From: Mangifera indica
Lineage: Eukaryota; Streptophyta; Magnoliopsida; Sapindales; Anacardiaceae
Length of the DNA stretch: 64,000 nt
Direction: 5' to 3'
NCBI RefSeq assembly: GCF_011075055.1
Contig: NC_058145.1
Location: 7,721,228 to 7,785,227, forward strand
In this document: positions 22,759-34,997 of the stretch, in pieces
Layout: each line of letters begins with the position of its first letter
Position numbering within the stretch: the first letter of the stretch is position 1
Translations under genes and position numbers: made by a program
The notes under the pieces: generated by a model
Seen by the model: only the letters and a program-made list of their open reading frames with translations
Databases searched by the model: none
What the model was told of the DNA's origin: nothing

Positions 22759-23936
22759 TGGTACGTGCTGTCATTGACATCCAAATTAAATCCTAAATTC
22801 CTACAACAAAAATGTAGTAAAGGAAAGTAGGGATCGTTCTCTTGAAGAGCTTTGATTAGTATGTCATCACAATTAAATCGAAACACGGAAATAAAATGGG
22901 GGTTTTGAATCGAATGCAAAGTATAATTAAAAACAATAAATAAAAATTCAGTGAGATAAATTAAAACGATTAAATCAATTTAACAAACCTTGGTCTTCGG
23001 TCACATCCACCATTGGAACTACGATTGATCATCGAAACAAAATATCAAATTAATTATTCAAATATTCATTGTGGTATTAAATTTACCTGTCATTCCTTAC
23101 GATTAATTAACCAAAAACATGTATTCCAATTAACTTTTATTAATTAATAATTCGGATACGATCTCGAATTTAATTAAACAATAACATTACGAATTAGAAA
23201 GACCAACGAATCAAGACAACACAAACGTATGATGTTGCATTTAATCTAGTTGATTATTTTCCTAGGATTTAAAGTTTTTGACGCAGCAAACGATAAACCT
23301 AGTTGCCACTTCGATTAGATAGATTGAACAATTACGGATTCAGTACCTAAACTAGCCGTAGATTACACTAATTGATAAACTAATCGTGCGCCTTAGAAAT
23401 CAACCAACACAATCATGAAAAATAATTCAGAAAGATAATCAATACTCAAATAATAAAAAAGATGCATTAAAGAACAAAAATAAATCTCACAATCATTGTA
23501 GTTCCATGGTTTCAGATCCCTTCAACCAAGAGAAATTATTCAGCCACTGTAAACCATATTTTGCTCTCTAATTCTCTAATTATAATGGTTAATCATTCTC
23601 AAATAAAAATAAGAGTATATATATTATCTTCCTACTAAAAATCTAGAAATTGAAAGTCACTCCTAATCTCCTAATCCAACCAAGCAAAGTGATACATATC
23701 TCCCCAAAAAAAAAAGGAAAAGATATGTATTTTTAATGTAAATCCTTCCTCCAAAAATATTCTTCCTTATCTATCTCAATTAATCCTCTTTTCTAGCTGG
23801 TAATTATCCCTTTTCTAGGAAGCAAATCTTGATATTTAGTGGACCCTTGTAACTGATCTGGGCGTTCAAATCTGTTTTCTGAATTCTGCTCTCATCTTTC
23901 ACGTGCCCACGCCTAGTCTGCATCACGGAATTTCCA
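22759..23936 (-). repeat. 5' LTR of Athila-like element, truncated
   Basis: It is nearly identical to 16347-17523, with scattered substitutions that are mostly transitions. It should continue for another 168 bp to match the 3' LTR start at 17691 but instead changes to unrelated sequence after TTTCCA at 23936. Confidence 0.88.
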
Positions 23937-24340
23937 TAATAATTGGTAACATAACACACATTTTTATCGATTTTGGAAAAAAAGTGCTACCATACCGTAC
24001 TTACCCTTGTGCAATACTAACATTGTTTGTAGGCAATTATAGGATGTTATTGTCAGTTTTTTAGCTACTACATTAAAAGAGATACATTACCATTTCACCT
24101 AATTTCTTAATCAGATTCCTCTAACAAAGACTTGAAATTATATTCTTGTAATAATGGAGCACTGAGACATTCGTATATATAATTAATTAATTGTTGTATT
24201 TTTTAGTGAATAATATTTTCTTAAAATCCAAAATCATGAAAGGTAAGGTGGCTTAACTAAAATATTGATTATAAATTTACTTTATTGCCAAATTTAGCTC
24301 TAAATTATTCAAATATTAATACTCTCTTTCCCCCACCCCA
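23937..24340. other. AT-rich intergenic DNA, nothing recognised
   Basis: No coding or repeat signal was identified between the truncated LTR and the CA/C tract. Confidence 0.5.
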
Positions 24341-24355
24341 CACACACACACACCC

Positions 24356-24399
<44 letters not shown>
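24334..24399. repeat. (CA)n followed by a 43-nt poly-C tract
   Basis: A C-rich lead-in and a (CA)n run at about 24339-24352 are followed by an uninterrupted run of 43 C from 24357 to 24399. Such a run can form an i-motif or, on the other strand, G-quadruplex stacks. It is also a place where sequencing and assembly often fail, so its length is uncertain. Confidence 0.95.
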
Positions 24400-24650
24400 A
24401 TAAAAATTATATTGGCGTTGGGATATATATATGTTTTATATGAATATACTGGTAAAGTAAGTTAAGGCTATATTTCAAAAGATCTTCATATTGTCCATAT
24501 TTCTACAAACAAAAAAGATGAAATAAAAAGAATTATATATCTTGACCTTTATATCTAAGAAACATATAGATTGTTAGATTGCATTACGAAAGAACTTCTT
24601 GAGCTATGGAACAAAAATTTCATAAACCAATAAACAAGATATCTTATACA

Positions 24651-25313
24651 TCAACACTCCTCCATTGGCACAAGAAAATGTTGCAAGTATCGAATTCCAT
24701 CATCAATATTCATGTATCTCCAATTTATAATATTCAACATTCTCACACTCACTTTCTCAACTCTAACTTTCCCACCATTTCCCCTTCCATCACAAATCCC
24801 TAACTTCATATCTGCCACCATCTCACTTACCATATCACTACAACACCCTGGCGACGACAACTCCTTAGAAAACCACCCTTTAAACCCAAGAATAGAACTC
24901 GGCCTCTTGTTGCAATCTATTATCATAAAAACACCTCCCCACATTTTCAACATCACATTCCAAGTGATTTTCACCTCTTTTGATAATTCAACCATCCCTA
25001 AATCTTCATAATCATCAACATTAATATCGAATATGAACACACCATTGGCATCAATAGAAAACTTATTCACAAGCCTTGCAACAGTGACAAGCAGGAAATT
25101 GTCCTTGGTACGTAAGTCGATGGCAAAGATGAGGTTATGGAGAGAAATGTGGGGTTTAGAAGCGAGTTTTTGGTGGCGTTTTGTGGCAGAGTAGGCGATG
25201 ATGTAGATTTTGTGATAGGGGACTGATGGGTGGATGAGTTTTAAGGTTAAAAAAAGAAGGGTAAAGATTGGTGCAAATGGGTTGCTATATTTGTTTAGAG
25301 GAAAAAGAAACAA
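24651..25313 (-). pseudogene. Hypothetical ORF, possibly F-box protein C-terminal half, no start codon
   Basis: There is a 220-codon open frame with no ATG at its beginning: the in-frame stop TAG lies 8 codons upstream of the TTG at 25313, and the first internal Met is far downstream. I do not firmly recognise the protein. The pattern LIFAIDLRTKD, then ITWNVML, then GGKVRVEKVSVRML and IDDGIRYLQ fits the C-terminal half of plant F-box proteins of the At2g27310/At2g36090 type, which end with a similar beta-rich segment and a short helix. The F-box itself is not found upstream. A TATA-like TTATAAAT (minus, about 25403-25411) and an AAACCCTAG telo-box-like motif (about 25344-25353) sit upstream, as in a real promoter. 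It may be a truncated pseudogene or an exon of a longer gene. Confidence 0.35.
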
Positions 25314-25402
25314 ACCAAAATTTGGAGACGCAAGAGGCTATAGCTAGGGTTTTTGGGTCGAGATGGTGAGCAAGAAAGTTGAAGACCTCTCATGATGGAG
25401 GA

Positions 25403-25411
25403 TTTATAACA
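25403..25411 (-). promoter_or_regulatory. Possible TATA box of the F-box-like locus
   Basis: TTATAAAT on the minus strand lies about 95 bp before the open frame. About 50 bp further downstream is AAACCCTAG, a telo-box-like motif common in plant 5' leaders. This hints that the locus was once a normal gene. Confidence 0.3.
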
Positions 25412-28260
25412 GGAAGTTAAGGCATTTGATTGTGCTCTTAGTTTGTTTGACTGGTTGGTTGATTAAAGAGAAGTTTTGTGTGAGTTATGTTTTTCTATGA
25501 AGATTGTTGTTAAATTGAGGTTCGAATAATTATGGGTTGACACGTGGAATGATGCGGTGAGTTGCACGATTTCTATATTGACACATAAGTTCATGTGGTG
25601 TATGGTTGATTGCTTCGTGTGGGGTACATGTGCATGCTTTTGTTTTTGCACAGGTGCTGTTCTTAAATTTTTGCCTTCAGGGGTGCTACGAGAAAAAAAT
25701 TCCTTTAATTTGCTTAATTTGAATTAAGATTTAAATAATAAAAAAATAAAAGCTTCTTTTTTCAATATCAGAGCACATATTATCAAAATTCACATTATAG
25801 GATGTACGTTTAGAATCGAGCACATATTCTCAAAATTTAAGGGAAATGATCATTTCTATATATATGCAGTTAAAATTTCTTCTGGATTAAATTTGTAAAA
25901 AATAACAGTTATGAATGCAACTAACAACTAATAGATAAATGTTACATTAATTTGTATGTTGAGAAGAAGAATTGTATAAGACGTGATCTCTTCCAGAAGC
26001 TACAAATAGTAAACTAAGGTCATTCTCTATCATGACTAATGCAATTTCCTTAACAATTTCATATTATATTGGAATCACTTCCCAATCATGATCAAAATGT
26101 AATTACTCTCCTATCATATTAGGGTCATAGCATTATCAATATGTATAACTTTGTACTTTACCTAAACAAACATACATGCAACCTTAACCTATGCTAACAT
26201 AAACTCTTGACGGTGGAAATGTTAAGGAAGACACATGTCGTAGTATTCAATCAATATGCTACCATTGTACTACAATTTTATTTTTACTCTACTTAAATAT
26301 TGTAACTATTATAGATGTAGATTCATGCTATTTCCGGTTGAACCGTGTTAAAAAATAACTATTCATTCATCTTGCGTGTCTCTTTACTTCCTTGCACTAA
26401 ATATCTTTAATGGTTTAATATACTTCTTGTTAGTGCAAATCTTATCACAATAATCTGGAGATAGAAAGAGGTCTCTAGAAAAAGTTTTCTTATATTGCAA
26501 CAATAGTGTTCCTTTTCTCATTAAAATCAAACTTTTTTCCATGGCATCCCACGAAGGAAGAGCTTCTAGATCTATGTCTGCCACCATTGCATTGGCAAAG
26601 GCAATTCTCTGTTATTAAAGAGCAACATATTCTAAAGGCTACAGGGCACTAGAGTTAGAAGCATTACTAGCTAGTCTAACAAACACAATCCAAATGCTTA
26701 TGCAACAACTCAACAGTGTTGCCTTGACAACACTTATTGGGGCAATAGTTCCTTTACAAGTAATCAGCATGATGTACCATGCTTCATATATGGGTACTTC
26801 AAGTCTTTCTGACAGATGAATACAAGATGTCCCTACAAATTGTCCCTTATCTAGCACAGAGAAGAAAATTCACACAAGGGACTTGTCGTGTCCCACTGCA
26901 ACACTAACGCTGCACTGTAAACTTAAACTCACGAGACAATGATGTTGACCCAAATATGCATAACCCTTAATTAACTCACGTTATGATGGAGATGACTATC
27001 AATGTCTAGAGAATGTTACACAAGTTGGTGCTAATAATCCCCAATGTGTTCAAAATAACTTTGTGTCGAGGTGATGTTAACTTGCAAGGTAGAAGTTTAC
27101 ACTATGACAAAACCAATCAACAATATGTAGAGCATTATCCATACTTTAATGGTGTCACCCAAAGATGTAATGACAACAAATTGTTAACAGTATATATTCA
27201 AAAGCTAATAGTCTAGTCTATGAAATTGTATTGTAATCAAATTTATAGAAATAAAACAACATTTTCTTCATCACGATATATTTAATTTGCTTTAAGTAAA
27301 ATTAGATGAATATCCTTAGGATATTATAATTGTGATAAAGGGAATAGTTTATATCAACTGATCGTGAGGATGTTGCGCTTATATATAGTGAACATTCTAA
27401 AATTATCCACAGTTTTAATATTATCCTGACTAAAGACATAAATAATATGGTTAAGATTATACAAAGTGTTAAATATTTTCACCGAAAAGTGGTGATAAAT
27501 TTCATGTGTCAAGATTTTTTTGCTAATAACCTAGTATAACACGAGTTTGAGTAGACGTGTACATTAGAGTAAGTCACCAAAAAGATTTCATATGGATAGT
27601 TACCAAATAATGTCTAATAACGGTGATACATCCTAAAATATTCAATTATATCTTCAATGACTTGATTATGCAACTTGAAATCTATCATCACCCAATTTTT
27701 TATGCACATAATGTTTTCAACAATAATTAGGTGCAAACTTGATCTTATATCATCAAAGATACATCCACCTACATTAAAAGTTTATTTCAATACTATAATA
27801 GACATTGAAGGCATTAGTAAATCACGTGCCATTGTAAAAAACACAAGTTTTTTAATGTACTTTCCACCATACATGAATATCAAAAATATTATTCTTACTC
27901 ATTATTTTAGCTAAATGATCAATACTAAAATTAGAACTTGAGCCTACTAGTTGCTTACCTTTAATAAAGATAGACCATAAAAGCATTTTGTTCACCCGTG
28001 GTTATGAACTATGTGAAATATTTCCATATTTAACTCCATAAATAGAATACATTTCAAGTAAAAATTATCTAACTTCTTCAATAGTTAATATAAAGATTCT
28101 TCTAGATTTTCCCTAAAACTTTTAACAAATTTTTTACTTCTAATAATTTTATCATAGGACCTAGTATAGTAGATGCAATAAACAATATTTTTAACAAGAT
28201 GAAAACCAACATGTGAATGCAATTTGTTGTTTTCTTTTTTAAAAACACCTTAATAGCTAA
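25412..28260. other. Intergenic DNA, no supported gene
   Basis: Open frames of 80 codons or fewer occur (for example 26384-26587 minus and 27675-27914 plus), but none is convincing. No LTR ends or transposase motifs were recognised. It is AT-rich and probably old transposon debris. Confidence 0.45.
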
Positions 28261-29695
28261 TGTGATCCTAAAAGGGGTAAATACGATCTTCTAAAAATTG
28301 AAAGTATAATTATAAATTTAAACAATACAAATATATGAGCGAAAATTAAAGAGAAGTTAAAAAATGCTAAGTGTTTATAATGGTTCTAAACGTTCTTTTT
28401 CAAGCTTCTTACGTCCATTTCTTCAAACAACTCACTTGAAGTTCCACTAGAATCAATAGAGTTTATACACTAGTTAATTCGAGATTTAGTCTAATAAAAT
28501 AGTTTGCTTAGGATTTCACCTATAATGATTTGACTATAAAGTTGAAATGTAAAAGTGCCTCTTCAAGGTTAAATTACACAATTGAAGGGCAAAGATTCTT
28601 TAGAGAGTATGAATTTGAAACTTAGAGAAAATAAGAAGACTTTTTGAGAGTGAGAAGAGTATAGATTGATACAACAATACTCTAACCTTTTCCAACTTGA
28701 ATTAACTTGAATTTATAGGTAAATGACGTGGGAAAACTTGAAATGGTCATTGGATTTGGAGAAGAATCCATTGACATCTAAAGGGACTTGTTTCTATTGA
28801 AAATTGTTAATGTACAAGCATGCATTGCTTGATGCATGAATGTACCTGACCATAAATTTTGTCTTTTTTTTTTTTAACAAAGTCAACTTGAGTCAGACAT
28901 CCCAATGGTTAATTTTTTTCTCATGTCAAACGCCTACACGGGAACCTATATTTCATGCACAATTGTATATAGCTTTATATGTGTAAGCCTTCAAAGAATC
29001 CAGAGCTGTAAATGATTACCTTCAATAATGGCATGAACGGTTGAATTTTTACCTTCTACAGGCATACATTGATTTTGTTTGACTTTTATTACCATGCACG
29101 ACTTCATCTTTTACGGGGTGAATTCATAATGACTTTTTTATGGAGTTTGAATGGGTGTGCACATTATGAGTGGATGGGCATGCATGAATCTTAGACTCTA
29201 AAGAAGCTTAACTTCAACTTTGACGATGCATGATAAGGATGAACAACAAGCTATGCTCATGAGTCTTCATTTTCACCTATGCATAGGTATGCAACATTTG
29301 TGTGCATAGACGTGCATCAAGCTATTACTTTGGCCTGTGTTGACTTTTACTTAAAATGCATAGGGGCAATGTGCACAAGAAGCCCTTCTTTGTTAATAGC
29401 CTGAAATGGGTTATGTATGGGCATACAACTTTTGTGTACGAGTGTACATAACATATCTAAAGAAAGCTAAATTTATAAAAGCATGAATAAGGACATGCAC
29501 GATTCTATTCATCTTTTTGTATAAGTAGATTTTGCACTATGTATAGACGCGCATTAAGGTTGCACATTTTACATAGGGTTTTTACTTGCATTTTTCACAA
29601 TTTGTTTATTTGGTCATGATTCAAGTTATGTCTTAGACTATATTTGTCAATTTAACTTGGTTTTTATCATCATCAAAACATTTAGAGGTCCAACA
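28261..29695 (-). repeat. Sirevirus-type LTR without internal region (solo or fragment)
   Basis: In plus orientation it begins TGTGATCCTAAAAGGGGTAA and ends AGGTCCAACA, the mirror of TGTTGGACCT on the minus strand. Its inner end matches the plan of the LTRs at 34998 and 43039: a CCTAA...GGGGTGAAT-like start, then a stretch ending TTACGTCCA..TC. Length is 1435 bp, close to those LTRs (1417 and 1451). No PBS lies at its left and no PPT at its right, and the flanking 5-mers (GCTAA, TTTTT) do not match. The middle part is full of GCATGC/TGCATG words. Confidence 0.6.
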
Positions 29696-30180
29696 TTTTT
29701 TAAATGTGAGATTTTTTTATAGTTTTTGTTCATCTACCTATGGAGATGTTCGGTGCCACCCAAACTCACACATGTTACAAAAGAACCTCAATGTTTGTAC
29801 ACTACATACCGAACTAATTTACAACCAATTTTTTCTTCTATTTGATTGAAATGCCTTTACACCATTGACTTTCTTTCTTTTTTCTTCCGATGGTGGTGAT
29901 CATGACTGTATTTCTTCACCAAAATATTGATTTTCCTCATTATCAAAGAATCAAAATGATTAAATCCATTTGACTTAATATCAATTTTTATATGAATTTG
30001 AGGAAATAAATATAATAATTAACAAAACATTAAAAAATGAAAACAAAATAATTTGGTAAACTGAGAAAGAGAGATTAAGTGAGCTTGACTTAAAATGAGA
30101 AATGATTGAGAGATTGAAAAAATAGAGTGAAGAATTGAGTAAATTTGGAACGTATTTATAAGCAAATTAAAAAGAGAAAT
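29696..30180. other. Intergenic DNA, nothing recognised
   Basis: AT-rich, with no open frames or repeat ends that I can assign. Confidence 0.4.
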
Positions 30181-31329
30181 TAAATTAAATACCTAAAAAT
30201 AGTGTATTAAACAAAATTACCCAAATCTATGAAGGAAAAACTAATATACCTAATTATGGTGAATTGATGAAAATGTCCCCTATATAAACTCTTTTGCACA
30301 TTTCTCCTTTTTCCTTCTTCTCGCAGCAAATCACATTTCCCCACCATGAATTGAAAATGCAAGGTGACAACTTTGACCTTTCTTTAGTGATTTTTCCAGT
30401 TTTTTAGCAATAAAATGGCAAAAGACGTTAGTCCATAGTTCCTCATCATGTTTTATTCATTTTGATGTTGAGATTTAAGCGATTTGATGAAGATTAAGTG
30501 TTTTTTAGGTTATCATTTTCTTTTTTTGAACAATTGATTAATGGCTTGAATCTTTTGTATTTTGGATCAATTAAGTTAGGGGTTTTGTGTTAGAATAAGT
30601 ATAGATTTGATTATTGTTGAAATAGCAGTCAAAAAATGCATTTTGGGTTGTGAAATTCGACCTTGTGAGTTGTCAACTCACCTCGTGATCCTACAAGGTT
30701 AGCCATTAGTTAGGACAGAGAGGTATTTGCAAGTTTTTTAACTTGGGGGACTAGTATGATTGCAAGATTCAATTTTCAAACTTGAGAGACTTACGAGATT
30801 ACAAGAAAGGGTAAAAAGTCTTTTTCTACAACTTGGGGGGTTTATAATATTTGTCATTTAATGGGGCAAATTGATATTTTTTCTATTCTATGATTCTTTT
30901 TTACGTATAGTTTCGAATTTCAAGTTTGTTTTTTGAATTATTACGATAATTGATAGATTTAGGATATATTAGGGTTTAGAAAAAAAAAAAAAAAAATTTA
31001 TCAATACAATTGAAATTTTTTTAATAATGTAGTTGTTACTGAATGTGTATATTTCATATTATTAATTTTGATAGATGAGAAATAGAAAATTTTCCATATT
31101 AAGGTTTTTTGATGTATAGATTGCGAATTTTGTGTTCATATTTTCAAATAAAAAAATTATTATGAAAATTGTCTTGATTACAATTTTTTTTGGGATAGAT
31201 CAATAAAAGAAAATGTGAGGAGCGCAGGAGGAATTGACATTCCCTATGGTGGAGCAACACTTCAAGGTTGAGGTGACCTTCTATGTGTAAAGAGATCAAT
31301 ATCCATGGTCAAAGATGCATTAATAGAAA

Positions 31330-31735
31330 AGAAATTATGGTTCTTCCAAACGAAGTGTTTTGGACAATTTCTACATGTCTAAGACACTCGATTTAGTGGA
31401 GCGTTGGGCACTCCTTCATCTTAAGAGCAATGATTAAGGCAAATGCAAGAGATGCATTCTAGTTTCAGGTTAAGAGGGTTAATTTCAGGTTTAGCCCTTT
31501 TGAGTGTGTTGTTATTTTTGGCCTTTACTTCAGTCGGTTGTTTGAAATTGACATGTATCTTCCACAGAGTGCCAAATATAAGATTCAGGACAACTATTTT
31601 GAGGGTCGTCAATTAGCAACATATGTTAATCTGCAATTAGTATTTAAGATAAGGACATAGAGGGATAATGACACCAATGTAGTAAAGTTGACCTTATTGT
31701 ATTATCTTTATCTGGTGTTACTAAAGAATGACAAT
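31330..31735 (+). pseudogene. DUF1985-like domain fragment, copy A
   Basis: Plus-strand pieces read FQTKCFGQFLHV, a stop, then DTRFSGALG. A frameshift follows, then KYKIQDNYFEGRQL and VVKLTLLYYLYLVLLKND. The same order (DTRFSRVLVHSFILRQ, FGLFEFALMTRL, VKMTLLYRLYIVLLGNN) is in copy B, so the two copies validate each other. DUF1985 is a plant transposon-associated domain of unknown biochemical role that usually precedes a Ulp1-like protease. Confidence 0.55.
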
Positions 31736-34037
31736 TGAAAATAGATAGACCAAAAGGTTCTTCAGTTGGTTGATCATTTAGAATGATTCAATTCCTACTC
31801 GTGAGGTGTAGATATATGAGAGATGACATATTGATCTATGTCCCAGTGCATTTAGAGGTGCTATCAAGACTCCAACACCTGTGACTCCTCGAAAATAATT
31901 TTTGTGATTGAAAAAAAAAATATTCACTATGGTGCTAATTGATGGATTTAACACAATGATGTTAATATTATAGTTTTAGATAAACAAGACACTTGATACA
32001 TTGGATGACTGGGTGGATTGGGTGACACCTCATATGTTTCCCCACATTTTGAGGTGGCGGATGAGAGACATCCAATGATGCAGTGATATCAAAAATATAT
32101 TTAATGACGATATGGAAAGTAATTCTTAATTGATTGATTAATTATTTATTAATCACCTCATAAAAAATGTCAATTGATGTATTTTAATGAGTAAGATGAT
32201 GTTAACTTCTCGTTCGATACATCACAAAATAGAGAGACTACATAATGGTATGCCATCATTGTTCACTACATGGGAATGTCGGATACACAATCTTCTTTGT
32301 CAACATCCTTTTTACCAACAGAAGTAGCATATACTCTTCTTGATGTTGCCTTTTTGAGCATTGATCCCATTCCCATCGAGGTTTCTACCACCAAGCCTAC
32401 TACAATAAATACCTTTATCGTGCCCTTCGCCATTGAGTACACATCACCTATGTCCCTTGTTCGATCCCACACCATTGAGCCCACTTCGGTCAATCCCCAC
32501 GTTAGTGCATATGAGTCTTTCACACATTAATTTGATGTTGTATTGGTTTAATAGGGCAATATTATCTTGGATCAAATGTCTCATCCAAAAGATAATTTAG
32601 ATAATAGGATGACGTATATAGAGAATAGGATAAGTCGTCTAGAGGACACATTTACTCGTCTCTGATAAGATACTATAATGCAAGTGAAAAAGCTAAAGAA
32701 ATTTTCTTGACACATTAATTACCCACTAGAATGACTCGTATATCTTATTATAGCCTCCTTACAATGATGATGATAAGTCATCACCAGCAGCCCCGTTATG
32801 ACATCTTCTCCCCTAGTCAAGGTTAGTAATAATTTATTACAACATTCTATATGTGTTGTTATTGATAATAAAACATTAATCTTTATTAGGATATTAGGCA
32901 TAAAAGATCAATGAAAAGTTCTCCATGTACACCATTCTCGATAGTGGAGGTAGGTATAATATTACTCATAAGTATATGGAATACAATTCAATCTGATTAA
33001 TTCTTTTTAATCTTTTCAGGATGTTTGATTGATCATCATAGCAAACCTTCCACCGAGTGCTAGTAAAGAGTTGATTGACATTGCCTCCCATGAAGACGAG
33101 GTGGTGGATATCTTGTCACAAGGAGACCACAATGAGATATATACATAAATTTCTATATTTATTTTATGTTGGCTAATGAAAACATTGAAAGATTATTCAT
33201 TAATAATATGTCCCTTCCCCAACCAACCACACAGGTAGATTTGGTCAACCTAAGCTCACTAGAAGATTCCCCAACCAAACCTCATCCTCTCATGTAGAAG
33301 GTAACATTATTCATTTTATCGATAAATTTAAAATTGATTAATTATTTTCCTTAACATATTTCAGTATTTTGATAGTTTATAAGGATTCTTCACTATTAGG
33401 TTGTCAAGAAGAGTCTACTCATTCACACTGTTATATAGACCTTTTAAAACCTAGGGTGCAACAAGCAAGTCATCATGTGCCCGAATCATTCGTCAAACAT
33501 AAAGAAGCCTTCCAAAAATGGTACAAGCAAGCTAATGCATCGAAGGAGACAGAGGTGTATGACATCAGATCATGTACAACATAAGGGTTTTAGGGCACAA
33601 TAGTAAAGCTAGGCCAATGGCTATCTGACTAGGCAAGTGCATTTTATATAGTTATTTTATATAGTTGTTTTATTTACTATTATATATTTATGTACAAAAA
33701 ACTAATATTGCTTTTATGTTGATCACCAACATGTAGATTCATTGTTGGCACTATTGTGTCAATGTCAACACGACTATGTGGACGACATTCAACAAAACTA
33801 GACAATGACCCATATTTTCTTTGTTGCGCATATATTGATGAAGTACAATAGGTGGAATGCTAGCCAATTGGGTCAGTACGAGTGGCCTAAGTTTCTCACC
33901 AAATTGGTAGATATCGAGTATGCCCTTAGGTTATATTTCAAACCATGGGGACATATGGATCAGATAATGTATATGCTTGTTAGTTATCATTATATAAATA
34001 CTCAATGTGTCTTCATGGCAGTTTTTTAATGTTTGTA

Positions 34038-34420
34038 GGTTTATAGACCCATTAACTTTGATAATGCACGCTAGGTTGTAGGCGTCTTAGATTTCAAAGA
34101 GTGGACACTCATGGTATATAACTTGTACTAAAGTTTTACTCGTAACATAGATGGGCTTGCATGTATACTAGCTATTTATTATGGTTATTAAATGGGACAT
34201 GTATTTAGGCCATTGTGTAATGAACACAATGAATTGATAATTTACTGTTATGCAAAAAGGTTGGTGTCCCTTAACAAGGCTCAAGCTTGAGCGATTGCAG
34301 TATATCCATGTTATGATTCATCAAGTGTCTAGAGCTTAATTAGAGTATGGACTTCTCTCATAAGGATTCCAAATGCATACATAGACATTTGGTGACACAG
34401 TTATATTTTCACTGCATCGA
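34038..34420 (+). pseudogene. Ulp1/C48 peptidase-like fragment, copy A
   Basis: The frame reads VYRPINFDNAR, a stop, VVGVLDFKEWTLMVYN. This matches the C48 segment that normally contains the catalytic His-Trp (pattern ...HWVL.V.DLK...I.VYDS). Here the His-Trp position reads Arg-stop, which two transitions would explain. About 80 codons later GDTVIFSLH sits where the family has the GDCGVF active-site cysteine. So the protease is dead. C48 enzymes cleave SUMO or related tags; the transposon-borne versions have no established role. Confidence 0.45.
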
Positions 34421-34600
34421 GTGATTTTGTATATATGTGTTGACATGTCATTGTATATTGGTTATGTTTATGATTTCTTACATATGATTTCATGTTTTAC
34501 ATGTTTTGGGCATTTGTTATATTTGTTGTCATATATTTATGTTATGATGTTAGTAATAACAATTCACCTAATAAGTAAAAATAAAAAACGGAAATTAAGG

Positions 34601-34992
34601 AATGAATGAAATCAACATTGACATTCATATTTTAACATCTCATTTCAATAAGTATATTGACAAGTTTATAAGTTTAACATAAATAATACTGAAGAGAAGG
34701 TCTAAACATCGATAATCTTGCACAATTATCTCTTTTTGATGAATTAGATAATACAAAGCTAGGGATCAGTTTTGGGCTTTTGTAATTCTTTCATGTATGT
34801 CGAGGTTGATAACATCAACTGCAAACCCGCGGTACAATAACCTTACTGTACAAGAAACATCTATCTCTATTTGAAGGACAACTTGATTGATGACAATCGA
34901 TAAAAGAGGGTGGATAACTCTAGCATCCTCAACATCTAACCGATTTGATTGATCCAAAATGGATTGACAACTTTCACTTACATTGCACGGTA
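34601..34992. other. Unassigned DNA left of the copia insertion
   Basis: A 96-codon minus-strand frame at 34766-35056 runs into the LTR and has no family resemblance. The 5-bp GAATA at 34993-34997 is the left target duplication of the copia. Confidence 0.45.
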
Positions 34993-34997
34993 GAATA
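34993..34997. other. Left target site duplication (GAATA)
   Basis: GAATA immediately precedes the LTR and is repeated at 44456-44460 directly after the other LTR. This is the 5-bp signature of copia integration. Confidence 0.9.

Larger units (their letters stand above)
16347..23936 (-). mobile_element. Athila-type Ty3/gypsy element, internally deleted, non-autonomous
   Basis: Direct repeats at 16347-17523 and 22759-23936 are nearly identical LTR sequence. On the minus strand the order is: 5' LTR (right), a PBS adjacent to the LTR (22735-22756), gag, protease, a short RT/integrase remnant, a long non-coding region, a PPT (17692-17706) and the 3' LTR (left). Athila elements are usually 10 kb or more; this one is 7.6 kb because most of pol is absent. 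The left (3') LTR is 1345 bp, but the right LTR lacks about 168 bp at its outer end. No matching target duplication is visible. Confidence 0.88.
30180..34600 (+). mobile_element. DUF1985/Ulp1-type transposable element, copy A, decayed
   Basis: This copy is homologous to 53.9-58.3 kb (copy B). Both share a non-coding leader (30510-30635 resembles 54283-54395, including GAACAA, TTAGATTTGAT and GTTGAAATA words). Both then have a DUF1985-like segment, a Pro/Thr/Ile-rich linker, and a block with KWYKQANASKETEVYDIR (about 33517-33570; WYNGVATSDQHEVY in B). Copy A alone continues into a Ulp1/C48 peptidase-like piece. Such protein pairs are carried by plant Mutator-like elements, so I infer a MULE of that class. 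Terminal inverted repeats were not identified. Confidence 0.55.

Noticed and set aside
26384..26587. Minus-strand frame with WDAMEKSLILMRKGTLLLQY, which looked like a gene end
   Set aside because: It is only 67 codons, starts and ends without splice or promoter context, and I could not match it to a family with confidence.
32266..32530. Complementary open frames of about 85 codons on both strands
   Set aside because: The plus frame is the Pro/Thr/Ile-rich linker of element A and the minus frame is its shadow. Neither is a stand-alone gene.
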